Positions 13,454-21,908 are shown, numbered from the stretch's first letter. The stretch is 23,307 nucleotides of DNA from Deltaproteobacteria bacterium (GCA_021817645.1 JAKAGH010000006.1:1-23307), one strand, 5' to 3'. Notes: a model not told the origin generated them from the letters alone. Program-made: numbers and translations.

Positions 13454-13939
13454 CTATAGCTCTATGATCGTCTGGTTTTGACCAATGATCTTCACCCAAA
13501 CCTTGCCGGTGGCGATCTCCAGGTACATGGTCCTGGCTTTGGTCCCCCCCACGTCTTCCTTGCCAATCAGGACATTGTTCTTCAGAAAGATCTTACGCAA
13601 GGCCGCGTAGTTACGCCGGCCGATATTGAAATGCTCCGGTCCTCCCAGTACCTGGCTGCCCCCGGCCACTTTCACCAGCATGCGCTGCTTTAACGCCCCC
13701 AGTTTGTAGCATTCCTTGAAGAGCCTGGGGATGCCGGTGTCGGCAAACATAAACGGGTTTTCCCGGCCTTTTTCTTCATCCAAAGCGGAATCCGGCAGCA
13801 TATAATGGAGGAGCCCCCCCACCTTGACCAGGGGATCATAAATCGCCACGCCGATGCAGGAACCCAGAGCATGGGTGATAACTACGTGTTCCTGCTGGTT
13901 GCTGACCTTCATCTCGGCGACGCCCACCACTATTTGCAT
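13454..13939 (-). CDS. cheD: Chemoreceptor glutamine deamidase
   Basis: The product has 161 residues from ATG 13939 (MQIVVGVAEMKVS), 11 bases after the cheR stop and with AGGGG eight bases upstream; the longer frame overlapping cheR is not needed. The catalytic Cys is in THALGSCIGVAIYD and the catalytic His in GGLLHYMLPDS, the two diagnostic CheD motifs. Further landmarks are FADTGIPRLF and KVAGGSQVLG. CheD deamidates specific receptor glutamines and in several bacteria interacts with CheC, linking adaptation to CheY-P. A CheC/CheX-family phosphatase is encoded three genes downstream. The gene is complete. Confidence 0.95.
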   Translation of the reverse strand: MQIVVGVAEMKVSNQQEHVVITHALGSCIGVAIYDPLVKVGGLLHYMLPDSALDEEKGRENPFMFADTGIPRLFKECYKLGALKQRMLVKVAGGSQVLGGPEHFNIGRRNYAALRKIFLKNNVLIGKEDVGGTKARTMYLEIATGKVWVKIIGQNQTIIEL

Positions 13940-13950
13940 CCTACGGGCCC

Positions 13951-14847
13951 CTACTTCCGATAGATGGTTGGCTTGACGTACGCAAACTGATGGCTGATGT
14001 TGCACAAGCTCTCCGAGTGACCAATAAACAGATAACCGTTAGGTTTGAGGCACTGATAAAATTTGTTTACCAATTCTGTCTGCGTCCCTTTCTCAAAATA
14101 GATCATGACATTGCGGCAAAAGATAACGTCAAACTCCTGTTTGAAGGGGAAGTGGTCCATCAGGTTCAATCGGAAGAATTCTACCAGTTGTTTCACTTCG
14201 GGTTTCACCCGCACGTACCCTTCAAACTGGTTCACCCCTTTTTGGAAATACCGCCGCCGCCACTCCGGGGACAAGGGTTCTACCCGGCTCAGAGGATAGA
14301 TGCCCCGCTGGGCCTGGTTCAATACCTGGGTATTGATATCCGAGGCATAAATCTTGACCGCGGTCAGATCCTTGTTAGCCATGGCGTTCAACAGGACCAT
14401 GGCCATGGTGTAGGGCTCTTCGCCGCTGGAACACCCGGCGCTCCAGAAACGCCATTGCGGCGTCCTCTTACACTTTTGCTGTAACGTCGGCAGCAATTCC
14501 TGGCCCAAGAACTCGAAATGCTTAGGTTCCCTCCAGAATGCCGTCATGTTGGTGGAGATGGCATCCAGGAGATTGATGAGTTCCAGTCCGGTGGTGTCCT
14601 TGAGCACCGCCTGGTAGTACTCGTGGAAGCTGGCCAGCTTCCGGCTCCTGAGGAATTTGGTCAGACGGGAACGCACCAGCTCCTTTTTCTGCGGAGGCAA
14701 ATGAATACCGGCATGCTGGTAAACCAGTTGGCTTAACTGGTTGAATTCAGCATCGGTGATATCCGGCATGATCAAACCGAGGCCGGGGGCGCTGCCCTCC
14801 TGCTCTACTTTGGTCTGCCGGGTCTTTCCCCAGGCAAAGTGTGCCAT
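13951..14847 (-). CDS. cheR: Chemotaxis protein methyltransferase
   Basis: The product has 298 residues. The N-terminal helical domain (about 27-95) is followed by the S-adenosylmethionine-binding domain with FWSAGCSSGEEPYTMAM, then KIYASDINTQVL and FDVIFCRNVMIYFEKG. CheR methylates receptor glutamates. The beta-subdomain region (RRYFQKGVNQFEGYVRV) is as long as the corresponding region of the pentapeptide-binding enterobacterial CheR as I recall it, which would allow tethering to receptor tails. The ATG has AAGGA five bases upstream and lies 18 bases after the CheW stop. No TPR or other C-terminal domain is attached. Confidence 0.96.
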   Translation of the reverse strand: MAHFAWGKTRQTKVEQEGSAPGLGLIMPDITDAEFNQLSQLVYQHAGIHLPPQKKELVRSRLTKFLRSRKLASFHEYYQAVLKDTTGLELINLLDAISTNMTAFWREPKHFEFLGQELLPTLQQKCKRTPQWRFWSAGCSSGEEPYTMAMVLLNAMANKDLTAVKIYASDINTQVLNQAQRGIYPLSRVEPLSPEWRRRYFQKGVNQFEGYVRVKPEVKQLVEFFRLNLMDHFPFKQEFDVIFCRNVMIYFEKGTQTELVNKFYQCLKPNGYLFIGHSESLCNISHQFAYVKPTIYRK

Positions 14848-14865
14848 CGCGTCCTTGCTAACCTC

Positions 14866-15381
14866 TTATCCCCCGAGGCTATCTATTCCGGTTATTTCTT
14901 CGCTGGTCAGCACGCGGTCGATATCCAGCAAGATCTTGATGGTCCCTTTGGCCTTGGCGATGCCCAGGATGAACTGGTTCTTCAACCGCGTCCCGAAGGA
15001 GGGGGCAGGTTCAATGTCGTCCCCATTGATGTTCAAAACCTCTGAGACCGAGTCCACCACCACTCCCATTTGTACCGGCCCTACCTCACTTTGCACTTCC
15101 ACCACGATGATGCAGGTGCGTTCTCCATATTCTGCGGCTTCCAGCCCAAATTTAAGCCGCAGGTCGATGACCGGGATGACCCGGCCCCGGAGATTGATCA
15201 CACCTTTGACGTATTCCGGGGTCTGGGGCACTGCGGTGATCTCCATCATGCCGATGATTTCCCTTACCTTCAGAATCTCCAGGCCATAATCCTCTTGGGC
15301 CAAGGTAAAGGTGAGGTATTTCCCTTCCTTTTCATGAAGGGCGCTGGCTTCTTGTTGGATTTGTCTTGCTGCCTGAGACAC
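14866..15381 (-). CDS. cheW: Chemotaxis coupling protein CheW (GTG start)
   Basis: The product has 171 residues. The start is set at GTG 15381 (MSQAARQIQQEAS) because a perfect AGGAGG (15395-15390) lies eight bases upstream; the ATG at 15474 has no ribosome-binding site and adds an unconserved, proline-rich stretch. The CheW fold covers about residues 18-160, with YLTFTLAQEDYGLEILKVREI, VPQTPEYVKGVINLRGRVIPVIDLR and GIAKAKGTIKILLDIDRVL given as landmarks. CheW is a two-barrel SH3-like adaptor that joins CheA to receptors. It follows the Cache receptor gene after a 122-base gap and precedes cheR. Confidence 0.94.
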   Translation of the reverse strand: MSQAARQIQQEASALHEKEGKYLTFTLAQEDYGLEILKVREIIGMMEITAVPQTPEYVKGVINLRGRVIPVIDLRLKFGLEAAEYGERTCIIVVEVQSEVGPVQMGVVVDSVSEVLNINGDDIEPAPSFGTRLKNQFILGIAKAKGTIKILLDIDRVLTSEEITGIDSLGG

Positions 15382-15503
15382 TTCCTTATCCTCCTGCTTT
15401 ATCGGCCTCTTTGGCGAGGCAGTTAGATTAGCGGCTGGGTGGTGCCGGCCTGCGCCAGGCACAGCCTTGCACATTAATTTGTATATGAGATATCGGGTGG
15501 ACC
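15382..15503 (-). other. 122-base gap upstream of cheW with sigma-28-like -10 box
   Basis: The gap separates the receptor stop from the cheW GTG in an otherwise tightly packed operon. On the minus strand it contains a short stem GCCTC / GAGGC (15420-15416 and 15409-15405). This is followed at once by GCCGATAA (15406-15399), the sigma-28 -10 consensus, with TAAC 15 bases upstream. The predicted start would fall in the AGGAGG, leaving almost no leader, so a working promoter is doubtful. No known riboswitch core was recognised. Confidence 0.3.
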
Positions 15504-17141
15504 CTAGAATTCCTTAAAATGCTCATCATCGAAAGGAATGACCTCCTCCGGCGATAGCGAGCGGTTTTTGGGGGCAGGCAGGGCGCCCGCAGTGGGCGCT
15601 GGCTTCTGGGTCTTAGGCTTCTGCAGGCCACTTTTTCCTTTCGGGGGCATTGATTTCCGGGTGTAAGCCGCAGATCCGGCAGAAGCCGCAGTCTTGCTGC
15701 CGTTGGTGATGTTGCCCCCCACCAAATCTTCCAGTTGCTGCATGATGGCTTGCATGTTACGGCTTTGGGAGGAGAGCTCCCGGCTGGTGGCCGCGGCTTC
15801 CTCGGCGCTGGCCGCGGTGCTCTGCACCACCTGATCCATATGGGACATGGACTGGGAGATCTGATCCAAGCCGTGGGCTTGTTCCTGGCTGGCCGCAGTA
15901 ATTTCATCCACCAGCTGCGCCACCCTCTGCGCCCCCCGGCTCAGTTCCTGGAACGCGGACTCCGCCTGTTTTACCAGACCCGCGCCTTCAGCAATGCGGC
16001 TCACCGTCCCCTCGATCAACTGCGAGGTGGTCTTGGCGGCAGTGGCGGCTCTTTGCGCCAGAGAACGGACTTCTTCGGCCACCACGGCAAAGCCTTTCCC
16101 CGCTTCACCGGCCCGGGCCGCTTCCACCGCCGCGTTCAGGGATAACAGGTTGGTTTGGAAGGAAATCTCGTCAATGGTCTTAATAATCTTGGCGATCTCC
16201 GAACCCGCTTGAGACACCGCATCCATGGCCTTTTGGGTGGCGGACATGGTATCGTTGGCCTTTTGCACCACCTGGGTGGTATCCCGCATCATCTGGTTGG
16301 CCTCCCGGGCATTATCGGCATTTTGCCGGGTCATGGCCGTGAGCTCTTCCAGGGAGGCGGAGGTCTCCTCCAGACTGGCGGCCTGCTCGGAAGCTCCCTG
16401 GGAGAGGGTCTGGGAACTGGCAGCCACCTCTGCGGAAGCGCTGTAGACCGTTTCCGAAGCCCGCTGCATCTGCTGGGTCACTTCCCCCAGACGCCCCAGG
16501 CTGCGCAACGGCAAGTAAAGCATCAACGTCAGGAGCAGGATTACCGGGATAATCGCGATCAGCAGATGGTTTCTCAAACTGGCGACTTGCTCTTCCACAT
16601 CTTTGGTGTAGATGCCGGTGCCCACAATCCAGCCCCAGGGGGCAAAGGCCTTGACATAGGAAGTCTTGGGGACGATGTGGTTTTTGTCATCTTTCCATTG
16701 CCACATGTAATCGACAAAACCCTCGCCCTTATCACGGCAGACCTTGGCAAACTCCACGAACAGGGCCTTGCCGTTGGGGTCCTTGAAGTTGCTGACATCC
16801 TGCCCTTCCAACTTGGTCACAAAGGGGTGCATCACCACTTTGGGGGTGAAGTCGTTGACCCAGAAGTAGTCCTTATTCTCCGGGCCGTAGCGCATTTGTC
16901 TAATCCTTTCCAAACATCTCTTCTGGGCTTCCTCCTTGGGAAACTCCCCTTTTTTCTCCCGGGCGCTATAATTTTCCATCATGCTGTAAACATTTTGCAC
17001 CAGATTCTGAATCTGGGTCTGTTTCTCTTTGAAAATCGCCTTTTTCATGGACGGCAGCACCCACAGGAAAATCAAACCCATGAACACCAGAAAAACCAAG
17101 GCGAACTGCCCTAAGATCTTGAAGCGGATATGTAAGCGCAT
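15504..17141 (-). CDS. Methyl-accepting chemotaxis protein with single Cache sensor
   Basis: The product has 545 residues. TM1 is at about 10-30. A periplasmic sensor (about 45-185) resembles sCache_2, with NKDYFWVNDFTPKVVMHP, then VCRDKGEGFVDYMWQW and PWGWIVGTGIY. TM2 is at about 192-212. A full HAMP domain is not recognisable. The cytoplasmic helical bundle has a methylation helix (GASEQAASLEETSASLEEL), the signalling tip (EISFQTNLLSLNAAVEAARAGEAGKGF, 325-351, cited as a landmark) and a return helix with ASAEEAAATSREL. A Pro/Lys-rich flexible linker (about 480-530) ends in HFKEF, which fits the x-aromatic-x-x-aromatic pattern of CheR/CheB-tethering pentapeptides. sCache_2 receptors often sense organic acids. 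GGAGG precedes the ATG by six bases. Confidence 0.94.
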   Translation of the reverse strand: MRLHIRFKILGQFALVFLVFMGLIFLWVLPSMKKAIFKEKQTQIQNLVQNVYSMMENYSAREKKGEFPKEEAQKRCLERIRQMRYGPENKDYFWVNDFTPKVVMHPFVTKLEGQDVSNFKDPNGKALFVEFAKVCRDKGEGFVDYMWQWKDDKNHIVPKTSYVKAFAPWGWIVGTGIYTKDVEEQVASLRNHLLIAIIPVILLLTLMLYLPLRSLGRLGEVTQQMQRASETVYSASAEVAASSQTLSQGASEQAASLEETSASLEELTAMTRQNADNAREANQMMRDTTQVVQKANDTMSATQKAMDAVSQAGSEIAKIIKTIDEISFQTNLLSLNAAVEAARAGEAGKGFAVVAEEVRSLAQRAATAAKTTSQLIEGTVSRIAEGAGLVKQAESAFQELSRGAQRVAQLVDEITAASQEQAHGLDQISQSMSHMDQVVQSTAASAEEAAATSRELSSQSRNMQAIMQQLEDLVGGNITNGSKTAASAGSAAYTRKSMPPKGKSGLQKPKTQKPAPTAGALPAPKNRSLSPEEVIPFDDEHFKEF

Positions 17142-17190
17142 CTACGGCCTCCAAATGTATATTCTTCAGGGTCGTTTGTGGGTCATGTCC

Positions 17191-18780
17191 CTATGATTTT
17201 TTAAAGGTATCCCCGTCCAAAGGGATGACCTGTTCCGGGAGCACTTCCCCGGAAGGGTGCTCATGCATCGGCATATTTCTTTTTCTGGGGGCGGCGGCGA
17301 AGCCCTGAGGTATTGCAGTCAGGCCATGCCGATAGGAATGCCTATCGTTTTTTTCCTGGTGTTGTCCATTGACATTCCCGGCCACCATGGTCATGAGATC
17401 GTCCACAATGCCTTTCATCTGGTGGGATTGGGCGGTGAGTTCCTGCGATGCGCTGGCGCTCTCTTCGGCGCTGGCCGCATTTTGCTGGACAATCCGGTCC
17501 ATTTCCCTCGAGGCTTTATTGATCACGTCGATTTCCCGGGCCTGTTCCAGACTGGCGCTGGCAATTTCTCCCACCAGTTGATTGACCTTTTTCGCTGAGT
17601 CGCCCATATCATAGAACTTGGTCAAAGTTTCCTGGATTTGATTGCTGCCGATCTGGATGTGCTGGGCGGTTTCCCCAATCAGGTCGTCGGTGGTCTTGGC
17701 TGCTTCCGCGGCTCTCTGGGCCAGATTACGCACCTCATCGGCCACCACCGCGAAACCCGCCCCCGCCTGCCCGGCCCGGGCCGCCTCCACCGCGGCATTC
17801 AGGGCCAGTAAATTGGTCTGGAAAGCGATCTCATCAATGTTCTTAATGATTTTCTTAATGCTGTCCCCGGAACTGGCAATGGTTTCCATGGAGGCTTTGG
17901 TGGCCCGGATGGACTTGTGTACGTCCCTGGTCTTTTCGTTGGTCAGGATCACCAGACGGTTGCACTCTTCGGCGTTGAGAGTATTCTGCTTCACCGTGGC
18001 TGCGATCATTTCCAGGGAAGACGAAGTCTCTTCCAGGGAGGCCGCTTGCTCGGAGGCCCCCTGGGCCAGGGACTGGCTGGAAGAGGAAACCTGGTCGGAG
18101 GCCGTCGCCACTTGTTCCGCAGCTTCCTCCAACTGGTGGGTAATGCCGGTCAAGGCTTTGGCAATGCCCCGGGACATGAAAAAAGCTATCAATAGACCAA
18201 AGACCATGGCCGCTAAACCGATCACCATGATGTTGCGCCGGGTGGTGACGGCTGCGGCAGCTAACGCTTCTTCCCCGATGATATGACTCTTGGACACTTG
18301 CCGGGCCTTTTGCAGCAAGGCCTGCACTTTAATGAGGTTGGGCCGGCTCTTGTTGTTATAAATGTCCAAGGGTTGGTCCGACTTATTAATTTCCAGTGCG
18401 GATTGGTGCAGAAGCCGGTGCGGCTCTTCAATCTCTTTTAGCACCGGGATCAGACCCGGGGCCATTCTTTCCGCGTCTTTGCGGCCTGCCCCGTAATACC
18501 ATAGACCGAAAGCGCATTCATGGTCATCCGTTACTAGGTCGAATTTTTGGGTTTTGCCACTGGCCACATACTCCAGAAGTTTATCGGCCCACTTGAGATG
18601 ATCCACCTCTTTTTGAGCCAGCAACCCGTCCAGCCGGTTGCCTTGGATCATGTTCTCGGCGTCCAGGACTAATCGGCCTACGCCCATGTAACTGACAATT
18701 CCCAGGAGGCCCAGTAATGCTAAAGTCAGACCAAGACCCAACAATATTTTTTTACTTATGGTAACGTTTTGCCATCCCAT
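17191..18780 (-). CDS. Methyl-accepting chemotaxis protein with predicted periplasmic CZB-like zinc-binding domain
   Basis: The product has 529 residues. TM1 is at about 11-33 and TM2 at about 183-203, so residues 34-182 should be periplasmic. That region carries the CZB signature: a first-helix His (HLKWADKLL, His61), CAFGLWYY (Cys89-Tyr96) and PHRLLHQ (His121, His125), the 3-His/1-Cys zinc set. CZB domains sense zinc and, in some proteins, oxidants through the cysteine. The cytoplasmic part has the methylation helix GASEQAASLEETSSSLE, the tip EIAFQTNLLALNAAVEAARA and a return helix with ASAEESASASQEL. No clear HAMP is seen. The tail ends PEQVIPLDGDTFKKS, similar to the other receptor. GGAGG lies about 10 bases before the ATG. 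Confidence 0.92.
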   Translation of the reverse strand: MGWQNVTISKKILLGLGLTLALLGLLGIVSYMGVGRLVLDAENMIQGNRLDGLLAQKEVDHLKWADKLLEYVASGKTQKFDLVTDDHECAFGLWYYGAGRKDAERMAPGLIPVLKEIEEPHRLLHQSALEINKSDQPLDIYNNKSRPNLIKVQALLQKARQVSKSHIIGEEALAAAAVTTRRNIMVIGLAAMVFGLLIAFFMSRGIAKALTGITHQLEEAAEQVATASDQVSSSSQSLAQGASEQAASLEETSSSLEMIAATVKQNTLNAEECNRLVILTNEKTRDVHKSIRATKASMETIASSGDSIKKIIKNIDEIAFQTNLLALNAAVEAARAGQAGAGFAVVADEVRNLAQRAAEAAKTTDDLIGETAQHIQIGSNQIQETLTKFYDMGDSAKKVNQLVGEIASASLEQAREIDVINKASREMDRIVQQNAASAEESASASQELTAQSHQMKGIVDDLMTMVAGNVNGQHQEKNDRHSYRHGLTAIPQGFAAAPRKRNMPMHEHPSGEVLPEQVIPLDGDTFKKS

Positions 18781-19058
18781 GCCTGCATTCCCTCCGGGCC
18801 CCGGAACAACTTTTCTCTGTTGCTAGGTCATCTCGAGGCGTCCCATTCCCTTCCAATTTCAGGGCGCTGCCAAACCAAAAGTAAACGTCTGGCCCCTAGT
18901 GTCGCCTGCCTTCTAACGGTTTCCCGGCAATCTCCTTTTTCGGTCCCTTCTCTGGCGCTTGGAAGCCATGGCCTCAAGCTCCTAATCCGGAGAATTTGGC
19001 ATCGTATTTCTAGATATATTTAAGGTTATTGAGATTTGCTCTCCTACCTCCCAGCACC
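18781..19058 (-). other. 278-base gap between cheA and the CZB receptor gene
   Basis: This is the longest gap inside the che operon. It holds the possible small frame at 18913-18969 and an AT-rich patch (near 19005-19020) that might carry a promoter, but no element reaches a convincing consensus. No T-run terminator or known riboswitch core was recognised. It may allow separate expression of the receptors. Confidence 0.4.
18913..18969 (-). CDS. Possible 18-residue basic peptide (small open frame)
   Basis: ATG 18969 to TAG 18913 would encode MASKRQRRDRKRRLPGNR, nine of 18 residues Lys or Arg. AGGAG lies nine bases upstream. It is in the cheA-receptor gap. No homologue is known to me. The purine-rich strand alone could produce such a frame by chance, so this is a tentative call. 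Confidence 0.22.
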   Translation of the reverse strand: MASKRQRRDRKRRLPGNR

Positions 19059-21335
19059 TCAGCCCTGCGCCAGGGCGAAGATACCGCCCAGGTCCAGGAT
19101 CAATCCCACCCTGCCGTCTCCCAGGATGGTGCCTCCGGCCAGGCCTTTAATCTTCTGGAAAGACTCTCCCAGCGATTTGATCACCACTTCCTGCTTACCC
19201 AGGATGTCATCCACCAGGAGCCCCCGCTGCTTGCCTTCATGCTCCACTACCATCACCAGGGCCTCGGTGGGAGGGATATCGCCGTTTCCGGTCCTAAACA
19301 GCCGATGGAGCCGCAGCAGAGGTATGAGCTGGCTGCGGACCTTGATGATCTCCCCCTGGCCCTGGACCGTGAAATAATCCGACGCCGCCGGCCGCAAAGT
19401 TTCCCGCACCGCCACTGCGGGCAGGATGTAGCGTTCTTTGCCCACCTTCACCACCAGGCCGTCAATAATAGCCATGGTTAGAGGCATGCGCAAGGTAAAA
19501 CGGGTCCCCTGCTGCGGCCGGGAGTTAATTTCGATCTTGCCCTGCAGTCTTTCAATGGTGAGGCGCACCACATCCATGCCCACGCCCCGGCCGGAGATAT
19601 CAGTGATTGTTTCGGCGGTGCTGAATCCAGGCTCAAAGATGAGATGGTCTATCTGCGTAGGGTTGAGCTGCTCCCCGGGCTGGACCAGACCGCGCTCCTG
19701 GGCTTTGGCAAGGATGCGGTCCCGGTCGAGGCCGCGGCCGTCTTCTTCGATATCGATAACGACGTTTCCCCCTTTGTGGTAGGCCCGCAACCAGACGTGG
19801 CCTTCCGGGGGTTTCCCCTGGGCCTGGCGTTCCTTCGGCGTCTCCAGGCCGTGATCCACGGCGTTGCGCACCAAATGCACCAGAGGATCGTAAATGGCTT
19901 CCACCATATTGCGGTCGATCTCGGTATCTTCCCCTTCCAGATGCAGCTCCACGGTCTTCTTGGATTTCCGGGACAGATCCCGCACCAGACGCACCATCTT
20001 TCGCAAGGTCTGGCCGATGGGGACCATGCGCATGGACATGGAAATCATCTGCAATTCTGAAGTGATACGGGACACCTGCGCCAGATCCCGTTCCAGTTTG
20101 GGGTCGGAAATGGTCAAGAGATTCGGGTTCTGCCGCACCTGGCTCTGGGCGATGACCAGCTCTCCCATCAGGTTCACCAGGTTGTCCACCTTGGAAATAT
20201 CAACCTTAACGGTGGCGGGTAATTGGGCATCGCTGGCCGCTTTTCCTTCCGCGGCCGCCGCGGGAGCCGCGGGAGCGGCCGGAGCCGGAGGGGCTACGGG
20301 GGCCCGCTTGCTTTCCTTTACCTGCTCCACCGGTGGCGGAGCCGCGTTTGGGGGAGGAGCCTTTTTTGCCTCGACCTGAATCTCGGCCGGGGGCGGAGTC
20401 TTTTCCTGGGCCTGCAGTTCTTTCAGGGCCTGGTCCATGTCTGGAGCCGCGATTTCCTCCTGAGGCTCCAGAATCTCCGCCAATTTGGGGGCTTCCGCCG
20501 GAACGCCCTGCTGCTGCAGCTTTTTGACCATCTCTTTAATATCTTGCAGGTCGAACCGCTGCAGTGATCGATGGTCCGACAGGGCCTCCTGCAGATCGTC
20601 CAGCATATCCTTGAGCCGGTCCACCCCCGCCAGGATGAGGTCGATTACCGGTGCCGTGATTTGCAGCCGGCCGCTTCGGGCTTCATCCAACAGAGACTCC
20701 ACTTCATGACTCAGCTCTTGAATCTGGGGAAGATTCAGGAATCCAGCCACTCCCTTGACGGTGTGAAAGGGACGGAACACCGCGTTGATGGCTTGCAGAT
20801 CCGTGGGGGCTTGCTCCACGCGCACCAGGCCGCTTTCGATTCCCTCCAGGTGCTCCCGGGCTTCGGCGATGAAATTGGCCACCAGCTCGGGGTCTTCCCA
20901 AATCTGGGATTCCATGGCCGCGGCCGGCTCCGGCTCTGCTTCCGGTTCGGCTTGGGCCGGGGCTGCCGCCGCTTTCATCAATCCCAGTTCTTGGGCCCCC
21001 CGGTGATAGACCTTCCAGGGCTCGCTCTCGCCGGGAAAGGTGCTCTCCCGGGCCCAGGTCAACAGCAGGCTGACACCTTGGCTCAGCAGTTCCTGGGCCC
21101 GGGCCACAGGCGCGATCTCTTGGAGGATCAGCTTGTTGCCCACGTCCTCCAGCTGTTGAAATAACAATGCCACTTCCGGTCCGTGATCCGCAGGCAGGAT
21201 CGCCTGGATTTTTTCGAGGTGGGTCAGGAACGCCCCCAGGCCCGGGAGGTCCCCCTCCTCCAGCATGACCACCTTGAGGGCCAATCCTTCTAAGCCTTCG
21301 CGAAGTTCTTGGCTCTTCGGGGCTTGATCAGTCAA
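19059..21335 (-). CDS. cheA: Chemotaxis histidine kinase CheA
   Basis: The product has 758 residues from TTG 21335, supported by AGGAGG six bases upstream. Residues 1-120 are a helical region of unknown identity that lacks a phosphorylatable His motif. The HPt (P1) domain follows at about 145-255 with His191 in FRPFHTVKGVAGFL. A Pro/Ala-rich linker (about 280-372) has no recognisable P2 domain. P3 dimerisation helices are at 376-450 (VDNLVNLMGELVIAQSQV). The P4 ATPase has HLVRNAVDHG (Asn491), DIEEDGRGLD, LIFEPGFSTAE and GRGVGMDVV. The P5 CheW-like domain runs from about 620 to the end. CheA phosphorylates CheY and CheB in the receptor array. It lies 43 bases downstream of the first cheY. Confidence 0.96.
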   Translation of the reverse strand: MTDQAPKSQELREGLEGLALKVVMLEEGDLPGLGAFLTHLEKIQAILPADHGPEVALLFQQLEDVGNKLILQEIAPVARAQELLSQGVSLLLTWARESTFPGESEPWKVYHRGAQELGLMKAAAAPAQAEPEAEPEPAAAMESQIWEDPELVANFIAEAREHLEGIESGLVRVEQAPTDLQAINAVFRPFHTVKGVAGFLNLPQIQELSHEVESLLDEARSGRLQITAPVIDLILAGVDRLKDMLDDLQEALSDHRSLQRFDLQDIKEMVKKLQQQGVPAEAPKLAEILEPQEEIAAPDMDQALKELQAQEKTPPPAEIQVEAKKAPPPNAAPPPVEQVKESKRAPVAPPAPAAPAAPAAAAEGKAASDAQLPATVKVDISKVDNLVNLMGELVIAQSQVRQNPNLLTISDPKLERDLAQVSRITSELQMISMSMRMVPIGQTLRKMVRLVRDLSRKSKKTVELHLEGEDTEIDRNMVEAIYDPLVHLVRNAVDHGLETPKERQAQGKPPEGHVWLRAYHKGGNVVIDIEEDGRGLDRDRILAKAQERGLVQPGEQLNPTQIDHLIFEPGFSTAETITDISGRGVGMDVVRLTIERLQGKIEINSRPQQGTRFTLRMPLTMAIIDGLVVKVGKERYILPAVAVRETLRPAASDYFTVQGQGEIIKVRSQLIPLLRLHRLFRTGNGDIPPTEALVMVVEHEGKQRGLLVDDILGKQEVVIKSLGESFQKIKGLAGGTILGDGRVGLILDLGGIFALAQG

Positions 21336-21378
21336 AAATCGCCTCCTGAATGCTTCTAAATAAGGGGCAGCCGCCCGG

Positions 21379-21777
21379 TCAACCGGCTAATTTTTTAAAG
21401 ATCTGCTCGATTTTTTCCTGGAGTATTTCCGCGGTGAAAGGCTTCACCACGTAGTTGTTCACTCCGGCCTTCACCGCAGCTACTACATTTTCCTTGAGGC
21501 CCTCGGCAGTGACCATCAGCACCGGGAGCTTTGCGGTTTGCGGATCGGTGCGAATCTTCTCCAGCAATTCCAGGCCGGTCATATTGGGCATATTCCAGTC
21601 GGTCACCACCAGCCCGATATTCTCATTTTTCAAAACCTGCAGGGCCGCCTGGCCGTCTTCGGCCTCCACCAAATTGTCAAAGCCGATTTGCTTGAGAATA
21701 TTCCTGACTATCTTGCGCATCGTGGCGAAGTCATCTACCACCAGAACTTTCATGCGAAAATTGATATTTTTATCCAT
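21379..21777 (-). CDS. cheY: CheY response regulator, first gene of the che operon
   Basis: The product has 132 residues from ATG 21777 (MDKNINFRMKVLVVDD), chosen for AGGG eight bases upstream; a longer frame from about 21828 has no support. It is a single receiver domain with Asp15/Asp16, phosphoacceptor Asp60 in VTDWNMPNMTG, Thr90 in MVTAEG and Lys112 in VKPF, the full CheY set. The WNMPxMxG wording and NNYVVKPF are typical of flagellar-switch-binding CheY. CheA, encoded just downstream, is the expected phosphodonor. A sigma-28-type promoter lies about 130 bases upstream, which agrees with a flagellar regulon gene. Confidence 0.95.
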   Translation of the reverse strand: MDKNINFRMKVLVVDDFATMRKIVRNILKQIGFDNLVEAEDGQAALQVLKNENIGLVVTDWNMPNMTGLELLEKIRTDPQTAKLPVLMVTAEGLKENVVAAVKAGVNNYVVKPFTAEILQEKIEQIFKKLAG

Positions 21778-21908
21778 AATATCTGCCCTAATTTCTTCGT
21801 GAAGGCTAACCCAACATATGACAAACACTCTCCACCCGGAAGTATGAGAGCGTCAAGGTTTTTTTAGAGTGAAACTTTTCGTTTTCCCCTCCCATCCCGG
21901 AAGAAGAA

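Noticed and set aside
15382..15503. Cyclic-di-GMP (GEMM) or other riboswitch before cheW
   Set aside because: The spacing tempted a search, but none of the conserved GEMM core segments could be found on the minus strand.
18586..18593. GCCGATAA as a sigma-28 promoter in the CZB receptor gene
   Set aside because: It is part of the codons for Trp-Ala-Asp-Lys, has no -35 match at the right distance and is inside a gene.
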